This document shows, piece after piece, positions 1 through 8,356 of a stretch of DNA of 64,000 nucleotides. The translations under genes and the position numbers were made by a program. Numbering within the stretch: position 1 is the first letter of the stretch; the number at the start of each line of letters is the position of its first letter. The stretch comes from Mangrovimicrobium sp048323675. Its GTDB lineage: Bacteria > Pseudomonadota > Gammaproteobacteria > Pseudomonadales > Halieaceae. The notes below the pieces were generated by a model, which saw only the letters and a program-made list of their open reading frames with translations, made no database searches and was not told the origin of the DNA. The stretch lies in assembly GCF_048323675.1 (NCBI RefSeq), contig NZ_JBLWFK010000002.1:372001-436000 (forward strand), written 5' to 3'.

Positions 1-302
1 CACTTGGTCCATACGGCGCGGGTCATGTACACCCGCTTGACCTTGTCCCAGTCCCGGCGAATCCGGCGCAGGCGACTGCGGCCCATGCGGCGCGCCTTCC
101 TGGGATGCGCCGCCCGGCGGATTTTTTCCTGCTCCTCGGCAGATTCGAATTTCATCGCCTGGTAATAGTGCTCGACCGATGGCCATTCGCGCCCCTCCAG
201 TTCGAAACTGTGGCGCGAGTGGGTGCCGAGTTCCTCGTTCACGTCAGAGCGGGAAAGGTAGTGGTTGCGGGCGTCGAAATCGGGAAACAGGCTATTGCTC
301 AT
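1..302 (-). CDS. NADAR/YbiA-like family protein, 3' end cut by window
   Basis: The minus strand reads 100 codons from an ATG at 302 and runs off the window start. The product begins MSNSLFPDFDARNHYL and carries WPSVEHYYQAMKF, the typical N-terminal motif of the NADAR family (YbiA, N-glycosidase acting on riboflavin-pathway intermediates or ADP-ribose-related compounds). A very basic stretch follows (HPRKARRMGRSRLRRIRR). The C-terminal catalytic part is outside the window, so activity cannot be judged. The family call is firm on the motif; the substrate is not known. Confidence 0.75.
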   Translation of the reverse strand, partial: MSNSLFPDFDARNHYLSRSDVNEELGTHSRHSFELEGREWPSVEHYYQAMKFESAEEQEKIRRAAHPRKARRMGRSRLRRIRRDWDKVKRVYMTRAVWTK

Positions 303-418
303 ACGGTCGGTTTGCGGGGATTGGGAAGGTCGCGGCTATCTTACCAAGAAATCGCACTGTGGCCCCCGACGAAGTCTGCGGTTTTCGCCTGTTCACGTTC
401 AAATAAATCGAATGCAGT

Positions 419-440
419 CGTAATGAGAATCGTTTTTATC
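419..440. promoter_or_regulatory. Fur-box-like sequence upstream of the DUF2061 gene
   Basis: The sequence TAATGAGAATCGTTTTTATC lies at 421-440. Aligned from 419, it matches the 19-bp Fur consensus at 13 of 19 positions by eye, including the core AATGAxAATC. It sits about 60 bp before the small gene at 502 and could also serve the divergent NADAR gene. Iron regulation is inferred from the motif alone. Confidence 0.4.
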
Positions 441-501
441 TGTGCGCCCGAAACGCCGATAATGATTCCATGCAGCCAGCAATAGCACAGGAGAATGTGA
501 A

Positions 502-708
502 ATGGCCAAAACAATGAGCTTCGCCGCAGTGCACTTTACCGTGGCATTCAGCGTGGGTTATGCCCTGAGCGGCAGCCTGGCTGTCGGGAGTGCGATTGCG
601 CTGGTGGAACCGGCAGTCAATACCGTTGCGTACTACTTCCATGAACTGTGCTGGAAGCGGATGGCGGAGCGCTCTCCACCTCCAGCACCGATGGCGTTGA
701 ACGCCTGA
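502..708 (+). CDS. DUF2061 small inner-membrane protein
   Basis: This 68-residue protein has two hydrophobic segments (about residues 6-26 and 28-46) and the pattern of DUF2061: a start like MAKTMSFAAVHFTVAFSVGY, then EPAVNTVAYYFHELCW. It probably sits in the inner membrane as a helical hairpin; no biochemical role is established for the family. The ATG at 502 has a good ribosome site (CAGGAGA, 8 bases upstream). A Fur-like box precedes it. It stands alone, convergent with the MFS gene that ends at 719. Confidence 0.75.
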   Translation: MAKTMSFAAVHFTVAFSVGYALSGSLAVGSAIALVEPAVNTVAYYFHELCWKRMAERSPPPAPMALNA

Positions 709-718
709 GTGCCGCGGA

Positions 719-2056
719 TCAGTCCGCGGCTTCGAGGTGGCGGTTGATGCGCAGGGCGACCAGGGTACAGATCGCGCCGGAGACGAGGTAGAGGCTGACC
801 GCGGTCAGGCCGAACTGCACGGACAGGCCCAGGGCGATCAGGGGAGCGAAGGCGGCACCCAGCAGCCAGGCGAAGTCGGAGGTCAGGGCCGCGCCGGTGT
901 AGCGGTAGCGACGCTCGAAATTGGCGGTCACGGTGCCGGAGGCCTGGCCGTAGGAAAGGCCCAGCAGGACGAAGCCGATCAGGATAAAGGCGTTCTGCAG
1001 TGCCGGCCCGCCGTTCATCAGGAAGGGCGAGAAGAGGGCGAAAATACCGATCACGATTGCCATGGCGCCCACCAGCCTGCGTTTGCCGATGCGGTCGGCG
1101 ATGATACCGGACAACAGGGTGGCGAAAATGCCGAGAATCGCGCCCACCATCTGGATCGACAGTACTTCGTCGATGACCTGTGACTCGTTGAGTGAAATCC
1201 ACGACAGCGGGAAAATGGTCACGATGTGGAACAGTGCGTAGCTGGCCAGCGCGGCGAAGGCGCCGAGGAAGATGTTCGGGCCCTGTTTGTCGAGCATTTC
1301 GCGGGTGCTGATGGGGGTCAGTTCGCTCTCTTCAAGGGCCAGGGTGTACTCCTCGGTCAGCACCAGACGCAGGCGGGCGAACAGGGCCACCACGTTGATG
1401 GCGAAGGCCACGAAGAAGGGGTAGCGCCAGGCCCAGTTCTGGAAGTCCTCGGTGCTCACGTTGAGTACGAGATACAAGAACAGGACGTTGGCCAGCAAAA
1501 AGCCCAGCGGGGCGCCCAGTTGGCCGAACATGGTGTACCAGCTGCGTTTCGCCGGTGGCGCGTTCAGTGCCAGCAGGGAGGGCAGGCCGTCCCAGGAACC
1601 GCCCAGTGCAAAACCTTGCAGAGTGCGGAAGAAGATCAGGAATACGATCGCCATCGTGCCGAGCGTGTCATAACTGGGCAGGAAGGCGATACCCGCGGTG
1701 GCGGTGCCCAGCAGGAAAAGGGAGGCGGTCAGTTTGACGCTGCGTCCCCAGCGGCGCTGGATGGCCATGAACAGTGCGGTGCCGAAGGGCCGCGCGACAA
1801 AGGCCATGGCGAAAATGGCGAAGGAATACAGGATACCGTCCAGGCGGTCCGCGAAGGGGAAGAACACGCTGGGGAAGGCCAGTACACAGGCGATACCGAA
1901 GACAAAGAAGTCGAAATGCTCGGACGCGCGCCCGATAACTACCCCGATGGCTATTTCCCCCGGTGCCAGAGGGGAGTGACCTGCCGGAGTATCCATTTCG
2001 CCGCCCCGCGGGACAGCATAAGTGGAGGAGGGGGTGCTTGCGCTGGATTGGCTCAT
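719..2056 (-). CDS. MFS transporter, metabolite:H+ symporter-like
   Basis: The 445-residue protein has about twelve hydrophobic segments and MFS signatures: RPFG after the second helix pair and ADRIGKRR in the loop between the two halves. The loop 2-3 motif is degenerate (QRRWGRS rather than DRxGRK). The arrangement resembles the MHS (citrate/proline/ketoglutarate:H+ symporter) subfamily, so the likely role is proton-coupled import of an organic acid or osmolyte. It is divergent from the cyo operon, a pairing also seen in pseudomonads. The substrate cannot be read from the sequence. Confidence 0.8.
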   Translation of the reverse strand: MSQSSASTPSSTYAVPRGGEMDTPAGHSPLAPGEIAIGVVIGRASEHFDFFVFGIACVLAFPSVFFPFADRLDGILYSFAIFAMAFVARPFGTALFMAIQRRWGRSVKLTASLFLLGTATAGIAFLPSYDTLGTMAIVFLIFFRTLQGFALGGSWDGLPSLLALNAPPAKRSWYTMFGQLGAPLGFLLANVLFLYLVLNVSTEDFQNWAWRYPFFVAFAINVVALFARLRLVLTEEYTLALEESELTPISTREMLDKQGPNIFLGAFAALASYALFHIVTIFPLSWISLNESQVIDEVLSIQMVGAILGIFATLLSGIIADRIGKRRLVGAMAIVIGIFALFSPFLMNGGPALQNAFILIGFVLLGLSYGQASGTVTANFERRYRYTGAALTSDFAWLLGAAFAPLIALGLSVQFGLTAVSLYLVSGAICTLVALRINRHLEAAD

Positions 2057-2100
2057 TGAAGGGCGCTCTTCTACAAATTGGGACTACACTACAAAGCGTA

Positions 2101-2116
2101 CTCCGGATATCCGGAG
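2101..2116. promoter_or_regulatory. Perfect 16-bp palindrome in the MFS-cyoA intergenic region
   Basis: CTCCGGATATCCGGAG is identical to its reverse complement. It lies midway between the divergent starts of the MFS gene (2056) and cyoA (2211). Its symmetry and place suggest a dimeric-regulator operator; no known consensus is matched. Only ten bases separate it from a second palindrome. Confidence 0.4.
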
Positions 2117-2125
2117 GGTGCCATA

Positions 2126-2138
2126 GGACAAATTGTCC
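2126..2138. promoter_or_regulatory. Second palindrome, GGACAAATTGTCC, upstream of cyoA
   Basis: Six-base arms GGACAA and TTGTCC flank a single central A. It is 73 bases before the cyoA ATG and next to the 16-bp palindrome at 2101. This could be a second operator half or a site for another regulator acting on the oxidase operon. The identity of the protein is unknown. Confidence 0.35.
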
Positions 2139-2210
2139 AATTCTCGGCTCCAGATATCTGTCGTACAGTGTAGACCCTCCAATCATTTATTTCCGGAACT
2201 GCGAGTGGTG

Positions 2211-3200
2211 ATGCCAGCTACCAGAAATCCCTGTAAGCTCCTTCTCACTGCGTCTGTCGCAGCCCTCTTGAGCGGCTGTGACGCTGTGGTGATGTCTCCT
2301 TCGGGGGATATCGCCGCGCAACAGGCAGACCTGATCATCTGGTCCACGATACTGATGCTGATCATTATCGTACCGGTGATCTTCCTGACCCTGCTGTTTG
2401 CATGGCGCTACCGTGAGTCAAACAAATCCGCGACCTACAAGCCCGACTGGGACCATTCCACCAAGCTGGAACTGGTTATCTGGGCCGCGCCGCTGGCGAT
2501 TATTATCGCCCTCGGGGCCCTGACCTGGGTAAGTACGCACAAGCTGGACCCCTACCGTCCGCTGGATCGCATCGACGAGGGCCGCCCGGTGCCGGAAGGC
2601 GTCGAGCCGCTGATTGTGGAAGTGGTCGCGATGGACTGGAAGTGGCTGTTCTTCTACCCCGAGCAGGGCATCGCCACGGTCAACGAACTGGCGGCGCCGG
2701 TGGACCGGCCGATCAAGTTCAAGATCACCTCCACCACCATGATGAACTCCTTCTATATCCCGGCACTGGCGGGCCAGATCTACGCCATGGGCGGGATGGA
2801 AACCCAGTTGCACGCGGTGATCAACGAACCCGGCAGCTATGAAGGCTTCTCCGCCAACTACTCCGGACAAGGTTTCAGCCAGATGCGTTTCGAGTTCGTC
2901 GGCATGCCCGAAGGCGAGTTCGAACAGTGGGTGCAGAAGGTCAGGACAGAGGGCGAATCGCTCAGCCGTCCGCGCTACAGCGCGCTGGCCAAGCCCAGTA
3001 TCGCCGACCCGGTACAGCTGTTTGGCGATGTGGCGCCCGGTCTTTACGACGCCATCCTCAACCGCTGCGTCGAGCCCGGCCAGGTGTGCATGAAGGACAT
3101 GATGAAAAGCCACCACGGCCACGGTGGCGGTCACGACAGCAAAGCAGAACATGACAGCCCGGCGCAGCACGATGCACATGCGCAACACGGCGACAAGTGA
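2211..3200 (+). CDS. cyoA: Cytochrome o ubiquinol oxidase subunit II
   Basis: Subunit II of the bo3-type quinol oxidase, 329 residues from ATG 2211. It is a lipoprotein: the lipobox LLSGC ends at about residue 23, followed by two transmembrane segments (about 38-60 and 82-102) and a periplasmic cupredoxin domain. The Cu-A ligands of cytochrome c oxidases are absent, as expected for a quinol oxidase. The C-terminus is a His-rich tail with eight His in the last 32 residues, comparable in style to that of E. coli CyoA. The frame is open 26 codons further up, but that extension would bury the signal peptide; GTG codons at 2205 and 2208 are also possible starts. First gene of cyoABCD. Confidence 0.95.
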   Translation: MPATRNPCKLLLTASVAALLSGCDAVVMSPSGDIAAQQADLIIWSTILMLIIIVPVIFLTLLFAWRYRESNKSATYKPDWDHSTKLELVIWAAPLAIIIALGALTWVSTHKLDPYRPLDRIDEGRPVPEGVEPLIVEVVAMDWKWLFFYPEQGIATVNELAAPVDRPIKFKITSTTMMNSFYIPALAGQIYAMGGMETQLHAVINEPGSYEGFSANYSGQGFSQMRFEFVGMPEGEFEQWVQKVRTEGESLSRPRYSALAKPSIADPVQLFGDVAPGLYDAILNRCVEPGQVCMKDMMKSHHGHGGGHDSKAEHDSPAQHDAHAQHGDK

Positions 3201-3208
3201 GTTCCCCA

Positions 3209-5203
3209 ATGACTGAACAGATCGATGTAACCAAACTGATTTTCGGTCGGCTGACCTGGGAATCCATTCCGTACCACGATCCGATTATCATCGGCACCTT
3301 CGCGGTTGTTGCCATTGGCGGCATCGCGCTGCTGGCGGCCCTGACCAAGTACAAGGTCTGGGGCTACCTGTGGAAGGAGTGGTTCACCTCCATCGACCAC
3401 AAGCGCATCGGCGTGATGTACATGATCCTCGGCATCATCATGCTGCTGCGCGGCTTCGCCGACGCCATCATGATGCGGATTCACCAGGCCATGGCCTTCG
3501 GTGACAACATGGGCTACCTGCCGCCGGATCACTACGACCAGATCTTCACCGCCCACGGCGTGATCATGATCTTCTTCGTCGCCATGCCCTTCGTGGTGGG
3601 CCTGATGAACTACATCGTGCCCCTGCAGATCGGCGCGCGCGACGTGGCCTTCCCCTTCCTCAACAACTTCAGCTTCTGGATGACCGCCTGCGGCGCCATC
3701 CTGATCATGGTGTCGCTGTTCGTCGGTGAGTTCGCCAAATCCGGCTGGCTGGCCTATCCACCGCTAACGGGGATACTACAGAGTCCCGGGGTAGGGGTGG
3801 ATTACTATATCTGGGCGCTGCAGATCGCCGGTGTGGGCACGCTTTTGTCCGGCGTCAACTTCACCGTGACCATCATCAAGATGCGCGCGCCCGGCATGAC
3901 CATGATGAAAATGCCGGTCTTCACCTGGACCGCGCTGTGTACCAACATCCTGATCGTCGCCGCGTTCCCGATTCTCACCGCGGTACTGGCGCTGCTGTCC
4001 CTGGACCGCTACCTGGATATGCACTTCTTCACCAATGACATGGGCGGCAACGCCATGATGTACATCAACCTGATCTGGATCTGGGGTCACCCGGAAGTGT
4101 ACATCCTGATTCTGCCGATCTTCGGTGTGTTCTCGGAAATCGTCGCGACCTACAGTGGCAAGCGCCTGTTCGGTTACTCTTCCATGGTTTACGCGACCGT
4201 GGTGATCACCGTGCTGTCCTACCTGGTCTGGCTGCACCACTTCTTTACCATGGGCTCAGGCGCGACGGTGAACAGTTTCTTCGGTATCACCACGATGATC
4301 ATCTCGATCCCCACCGGTGCGAAGATCTTCAACTGGCTGTTCACCATGTACCGCGGCCGCATCAAGTTTGACGTACCGATGCTGTGGACTGTCGGCTTCA
4401 TGGTGACCTTCGTCATCGGCGGCATGACCGGCGTACTGCTGGCCGTACCGCCCGCGGACTTCGTGCTGCACAACAGCCTGTTCCTGATCGCCCACTTCCA
4501 CAACGTGATTATCGGCGGCGTTGTCTTCGGTGTGTTCGCGGCGATTACCTACTGGTACCCGAAAGTCACCGGCTACAAGCTCGATCCCTTCTGGGGCAAG
4601 ATGTCCTTCTGGAACTGGCTGATCGGTTTCTACCTGGCCTTCATGCCGCTGTACGTGCTGGGCCTGATGGGCGTCACCCGCCGCGTCAGCCACTTCGAGG
4701 ACACCTCGCTGCAGATCTGGTTCCAGATCGCGCTGGTTGGCGCCGTCCTGGTGGGTATCGGCATCATCAGCTTCATCATCCAGCTTTATGTCAGCTACAA
4801 GAAGCGCGACTCCCTGCGCGACGAGACCGGCGACCCCTGGAACGGCCGTACCCTGGAGTGGTCCACCACTTCACCGCCGCCGCAGTACAACTTCGCCTTC
4901 ACCCCGCAGGTGCATGATGGCGACGCCTGGTGGCAGATGAAGCAGCACGGTTACCAGCATCCGAAGGAGGGCTTCGTGCCCATCCACATGCCGAAGAACA
5001 CCGCCGCGGGCATGGTGATCTCGGGCTTCGCCACCGCCGTAGGCTTCGCCCTGATCTGGCACATGTGGTTGATCGCGGGACTGTCCTTCGCCGGCATGAT
5101 GGCGGCGATCATCATCCACACGTTTAACTACAAACGTGACTACTACATCCCTGTTGAGGAAGTGGAACAGGTGGAATCACAGCGCGCGGAGGTAATAGCG
5201 TAA
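3209..5203 (+). CDS. cyoB: Cytochrome o ubiquinol oxidase subunit I
   Basis: Catalytic heme-copper subunit, about 664 residues, close to the usual 663. All metal-site motifs are visible: THGV-type AHGVIMIFF (low-spin heme His), WGHPEVYILILP (Cu-B His and the cross-linked Tyr), LHHFFTMG (two Cu-B His) and HFHNVIIGG (high- and low-spin heme His). It reduces oxygen to water with ubiquinol and pumps protons. The start is ATG 3209 behind AAGTGAG; a GTG at 3197 overlapping the cyoA stop is an alternative. The gene ends in TAATG shared with cyoC. Confidence 0.97.
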   Translation: MTEQIDVTKLIFGRLTWESIPYHDPIIIGTFAVVAIGGIALLAALTKYKVWGYLWKEWFTSIDHKRIGVMYMILGIIMLLRGFADAIMMRIHQAMAFGDNMGYLPPDHYDQIFTAHGVIMIFFVAMPFVVGLMNYIVPLQIGARDVAFPFLNNFSFWMTACGAILIMVSLFVGEFAKSGWLAYPPLTGILQSPGVGVDYYIWALQIAGVGTLLSGVNFTVTIIKMRAPGMTMMKMPVFTWTALCTNILIVAAFPILTAVLALLSLDRYLDMHFFTNDMGGNAMMYINLIWIWGHPEVYILILPIFGVFSEIVATYSGKRLFGYSSMVYATVVITVLSYLVWLHHFFTMGSGATVNSFFGITTMIISIPTGAKIFNWLFTMYRGRIKFDVPMLWTVGFMVTFVIGGMTGVLLAVPPADFVLHNSLFLIAHFHNVIIGGVVFGVFAAITYWYPKVTGYKLDPFWGKMSFWNWLIGFYLAFMPLYVLGLMGVTRRVSHFEDTSLQIWFQIALVGAVLVGIGIISFIIQLYVSYKKRDSLRDETGDPWNGRTLEWSTTSPPPQYNFAFTPQVHDGDAWWQMKQHGYQHPKEGFVPIHMPKNTAAGMVISGFATAVGFALIWHMWLIAGLSFAGMMAAIIIHTFNYKRDYYIPVEEVEQVESQRAEVIA

Positions 5204-5823
5204 TGGGCGGCGCAACTGCAACTGCAAACGGTAAGCTGGAGTTTATCGTACCCGGTGAGTACCACGTGCCCAATGGCACCCTGCTGGGCTTCTGGATTTA
5301 CCTGATGAGCGACTGCCTCATCTTCGCATCCCTGTTCGCCACCTACGGTGTCCTGAGCATGAACTTCGCCGGCGGCCCGTCCGGCGGTGACCTGTTCGAC
5401 CTCAAGCTGGTGGCGCTGAACACGGCCTTCCTGCTGTTTTCGTCCATCACCTACGGCTTTGCGGTGCTGCAGATGCAGGCCAACAAGCTGCGCGGCACCC
5501 AGATCTGGTTGATCATCACCGGCATCTTTGGTGCGGCCTTCCTGGGGGTTGAACTGTACGAGTTCTATCACCTGATCCGCGAAGGCGCCGGTCCCCAGCG
5601 CAGTGGCTTCCTCTCGGCCTTCTTCGCGCTGGTCGGCACCCACGGCCTGCACGTGACCTTCGGCACCATCTGGCTGATCACCCTGCTGTTCCAGCTGAAC
5701 AAGCACGGCCTGACCGGCGCCAACCGTCGCCGTGTGTTCTGCCTGTCCATGTTCTGGCACTTCCTGGACGTCGTCTGGATCGGCGTATTCACCTATGTTT
5801 ACCTGATGGGGTCATTAGTATGA
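5203..5823 (+). CDS. cyoC: Cytochrome o ubiquinol oxidase subunit III
   Basis: The 206-residue integral membrane protein has five hydrophobic helices and the subunit III signatures FWIYLMSDCLIFASLF and FWHFLDVVWIGVFTYVYL. It stabilises the oxidase core and is coupled to its neighbours by overlaps: the ATG shares bases with the cyoB stop (TAATG), and its own stop overlaps the cyoD start (ATGA). Length and position fit E. coli CyoC. Confidence 0.96.
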   Translation: MGGATATANGKLEFIVPGEYHVPNGTLLGFWIYLMSDCLIFASLFATYGVLSMNFAGGPSGGDLFDLKLVALNTAFLLFSSITYGFAVLQMQANKLRGTQIWLIITGIFGAAFLGVELYEFYHLIREGAGPQRSGFLSAFFALVGTHGLHVTFGTIWLITLLFQLNKHGLTGANRRRVFCLSMFWHFLDVVWIGVFTYVYLMGSLV

Positions 5824-6179
5824 GCAGCGAACATCACGACGAAACCCATGTAGAAGGCGCGCCCCACAGCAGCTTCAGCGGCTACATGATCGGGTTCCTG
5901 TTGTCGATCTTCCTGACCGCGATTCCGTTCTGGCTGGTCATGGGCGACGTGCTGGATTCCCGCAACGCCACCATCATCACCATCCTGATCTTTGCGGTAG
6001 TGCAGATCGTTGTGCACATGGTGTACTTCCTGCACATGAACTTCCAGTCCGAGGGTGGCTGGACCATGTTGTCACTGATATTCACCGTGGTACTGCTGTT
6101 CATCACCCTGTTCGGCTCTCTCTGGGTGATGTACCACATGAACGTGAACATGATGCCCTCGATGATGGGTGGTTCCTGA
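5820..6179 (+). CDS. cyoD: Cytochrome o ubiquinol oxidase subunit IV
   Basis: The 119-residue protein has three hydrophobic helices and the family pattern FLLSIFLTAIPFWLVMG ... VHMVYFLHMNFQSE. It is the small accessory subunit of the bo3 oxidase. It overlaps cyoC by four bases. No cyoE (heme O synthase) follows; a SURF1 gene takes that place, so heme O synthase must be elsewhere in the genome. Confidence 0.95.
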   Translation: MSSEHHDETHVEGAPHSSFSGYMIGFLLSIFLTAIPFWLVMGDVLDSRNATIITILIFAVVQIVVHMVYFLHMNFQSEGGWTMLSLIFTVVLLFITLFGSLWVMYHMNVNMMPSMMGGS

Positions 6180-6184
6180 CAGCC

Positions 6185-6928
6185 GTGGCTGACACCACAA
6201 CAGCCAGCAAGGGGTCGCAGCGCGGCCCCTTTTTGCATGTGCTGCTCGCCGTGCTGGGGCTCGCTGCATTTGCCGGGTTTGTGGCGCTGGGCGTCTGGCA
6301 GATGGAGCGGCGGGTCTGGAAGCTGGAGCTTATCGACGCAGTCAACCAGCGCGCGACCGCCGCCGCGGTCAGTGCGCCAGGCATGCCCGACTGGGCGCAG
6401 GTCTCCCGCGACCGGGACGAGTATCGCCACGTCAGCGCCAGCGGAGAATTCCTTTCAGAGGGCGATATCCGTGTCGCCACCGCGAGCGAGCTCGGTACCG
6501 GTTACTGGATCATGACGCCGCTGCGGCGCGCTGACGGCAGCCTGGTGTTTATCAATCGCGGCTTTGTCGAGCAGGGCCAGGCACCGACCCCGGTGCCGGC
6601 CGGCCAGGTTGAAGTGGCTGGCCTGTTGCGCATGGGGGAACCCGGTGGTGGCGTCCTGCGCGACAACCAACCCGGCGCCGGACGCTGGTACTCCCGGGAC
6701 GTCGTCGCCATGGCCAGCCAGTACGGCCTCGCCCCGGTGGCTCCCTATTTTATCGATGCGCAGGCCAACGCCCCGGGCAGCCCCGGCGGCACCGGGCCTG
6801 TCGGCGGCCTGACGGTGATTACCTTCCACAACAATCACCTGGTCTACGCGCTTACCTGGTTCGCGCTCGCAGCGCTGGTGGTCATCGCCGCCTGGATCGT
6901 CTGGCGCGAGCCCGCGGGCAAGCGCTGA
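6185..6928 (+). CDS. SURF1 family oxidase assembly protein
   Basis: The 247-residue protein has the SURF1 layout: an N-terminal membrane helix (about residues 17-38) followed by GVWQMERRVWKLELI, a periplasmic domain with GYWIMTPLRRADG and VFINRGFV, and a C-terminal helix (about 218-238) after TFHNNHLVYALTWFALA. SURF1 proteins help insert heme into subunit I. A quinol-oxidase-specific SURF1 is known from Paracoccus, so its place five bases after cyoD suggests it serves this Cyo enzyme. The start is GTG 6185; no strong ribosome site is seen, consistent with coupling to cyoD. Confidence 0.88.
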   Translation: MADTTTASKGSQRGPFLHVLLAVLGLAAFAGFVALGVWQMERRVWKLELIDAVNQRATAAAVSAPGMPDWAQVSRDRDEYRHVSASGEFLSEGDIRVATASELGTGYWIMTPLRRADGSLVFINRGFVEQGQAPTPVPAGQVEVAGLLRMGEPGGGVLRDNQPGAGRWYSRDVVAMASQYGLAPVAPYFIDAQANAPGSPGGTGPVGGLTVITFHNNHLVYALTWFALAALVVIAAWIVWREPAGKR

Positions 6929-7033
6929 GTCCTGGCGGCGCCGCTCGCGGGCGCGGGTCCCGCGCGCTTTACCGTTTGCCAGCTGCCATGGCAGCGCTCG
7001 CCGCGTATACTGTGCGCCGATGGAGCACAGACG

Positions 7034-8356
7034 ATGACAAGCAACCAGGCCGCCCTCGCGCCAGCGGAGGTATTCCGGCCGCCCCGATCCGAACGCGACG
7101 CCACTGTCGGCAAGAACATGCGCCTGCTGGTCCAGCTGCGCTGGATGGCGGCGCTCGGCCAGTTACTGACGATCCTTACCGCGCAGTACGGTTTCGGCGC
7201 CCATTTGCCGCTGCGGCAGATGTTCCTGGGAATTGGCGTGCTCGTGGCCTTCAATCTCCTCGCCGAGATCAGCCTGCGCATGCGGCGGCGCAAGCTGCGC
7301 CTGGAGCTGTTTGTCGGCCTGCTGGTGGATATGGGTACGCTGACCTACCAGCTGTATCTCAGTGGCGGCGCCACCAACCCCTTTGTCTTTCTCTATCTGC
7401 TGCAGGTCGGACTGGCCGCGGTATTGCTCGCGCCGAAATATGCCTGGACACTGCTGGTGGTGGCGACCGCGAGTTTCCTGTGGCTGGCGGTCGCCGGCAA
7501 GCCCATCGACCTGCCACAGGATTACCACCTGGGCCTCGGCAGCGTCTATGTGCAGGGCATGCTGATTTGCCTGGTGTTGAACGGCGTGCTGCTGCTGGTG
7601 TTCCTGAGCCGGATCATCCGCACCCGGCGGGAGCACGACGCCCGGCTGGCGGAGTTGCGCCAGCGTGAAGCGGAAGAGGACCACATCATGCGCATGGGTC
7701 TGCTGGCTTCCGGCGCAGCCCACGAACTCGGTACCCCCCTCGCCACCATCGCGGTGATCCTCGGCGACTGGCGCTATATGCCGGCGTTTACCTCGGACCC
7801 GGACCTCTACCAGGAAATCCAGGAAATGCAGGCCCAGGTCAAGCGCTGCAAGACCATTGTCAGCGGCATCCTGCTGTCCGCCGGGGAAACCCGGGGCGAG
7901 TCTTCCGGGGAGGCCACGGTCCACGAGTTTTTCGAGGAACTGGTGTCGGAGTGGCGTGAAACCCGCGGGGCCAGATGCCTGCAGTTCCGCAATCACTTCG
8001 GCGAGGATATGGACATCGCCTCGGACTCCGTAATCAAGCAGACAATTGCCAACCTGCTGGACAATGCACTGGAGGCCTCGCCAGCGTGGATCGCGCTGGA
8101 GGTGGGCCGGCGCGATGACAGCCTGCTGGTGAAGGTCACGGACCGCGGCAAGGGCTTCGACAAGGCGGTATTCGAGCGCCTGGGCCAGCCCTACCAGTCC
8201 ACCAAGGGGCGCGCCGGCAGCGGCCTGGGCCTGTTCCTGGTGTTCAATGTCGTGCGCACGCTGGGCGGCAATGTCAACGTCAGGAACCTCGCCGAGGGCG
8301 GCGCCGAGGTGCAATTGACCCTGCCGCTGGATGCCCTGGTACTGAAGGAGGATTGA
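7034..8356 (+). CDS. Redox-sensing histidine kinase, RegB/PrrB/RoxS type
   Basis: The 440-residue kinase has six hydrophobic helices in the first 200 residues, then a cytoplasmic kinase core. The RegB hallmark GGATNPF, the proposed quinone-sensing site, is at residues 111-117. The phospho-accepting His is residue 230 in HELGTPLATI. Cys272 in VKRCKTIV corresponds to the redox-active Cys of RegB. N-box NLLDNALEA and G-boxes DRGKGF and GSGLGLF complete the ATPase. It is coupled to the response regulator by an overlap and lies just downstream of cyo, so control of terminal oxidases by quinone redox state is likely. RoxSR of Pseudomonas is the closest functional analogue. Confidence 0.9.
   Translation: MTSNQAALAPAEVFRPPRSERDATVGKNMRLLVQLRWMAALGQLLTILTAQYGFGAHLPLRQMFLGIGVLVAFNLLAEISLRMRRRKLRLELFVGLLVDMGTLTYQLYLSGGATNPFVFLYLLQVGLAAVLLAPKYAWTLLVVATASFLWLAVAGKPIDLPQDYHLGLGSVYVQGMLICLVLNGVLLLVFLSRIIRTRREHDARLAELRQREAEEDHIMRMGLLASGAAHELGTPLATIAVILGDWRYMPAFTSDPDLYQEIQEMQAQVKRCKTIVSGILLSAGETRGESSGEATVHEFFEELVSEWRETRGARCLQFRNHFGEDMDIASDSVIKQTIANLLDNALEASPAWIALEVGRRDDSLLVKVTDRGKGFDKAVFERLGQPYQSTKGRAGSGLGLFLVFNVVRTLGGNVNVRNLAEGGAEVQLTLPLDALVLKED

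Noticed and set aside
1226..2059. 277-codon plus-strand frame over the MFS gene
   Set aside because: Low-complexity Gly/Gln/Glu shadow of the membrane protein on the other strand.
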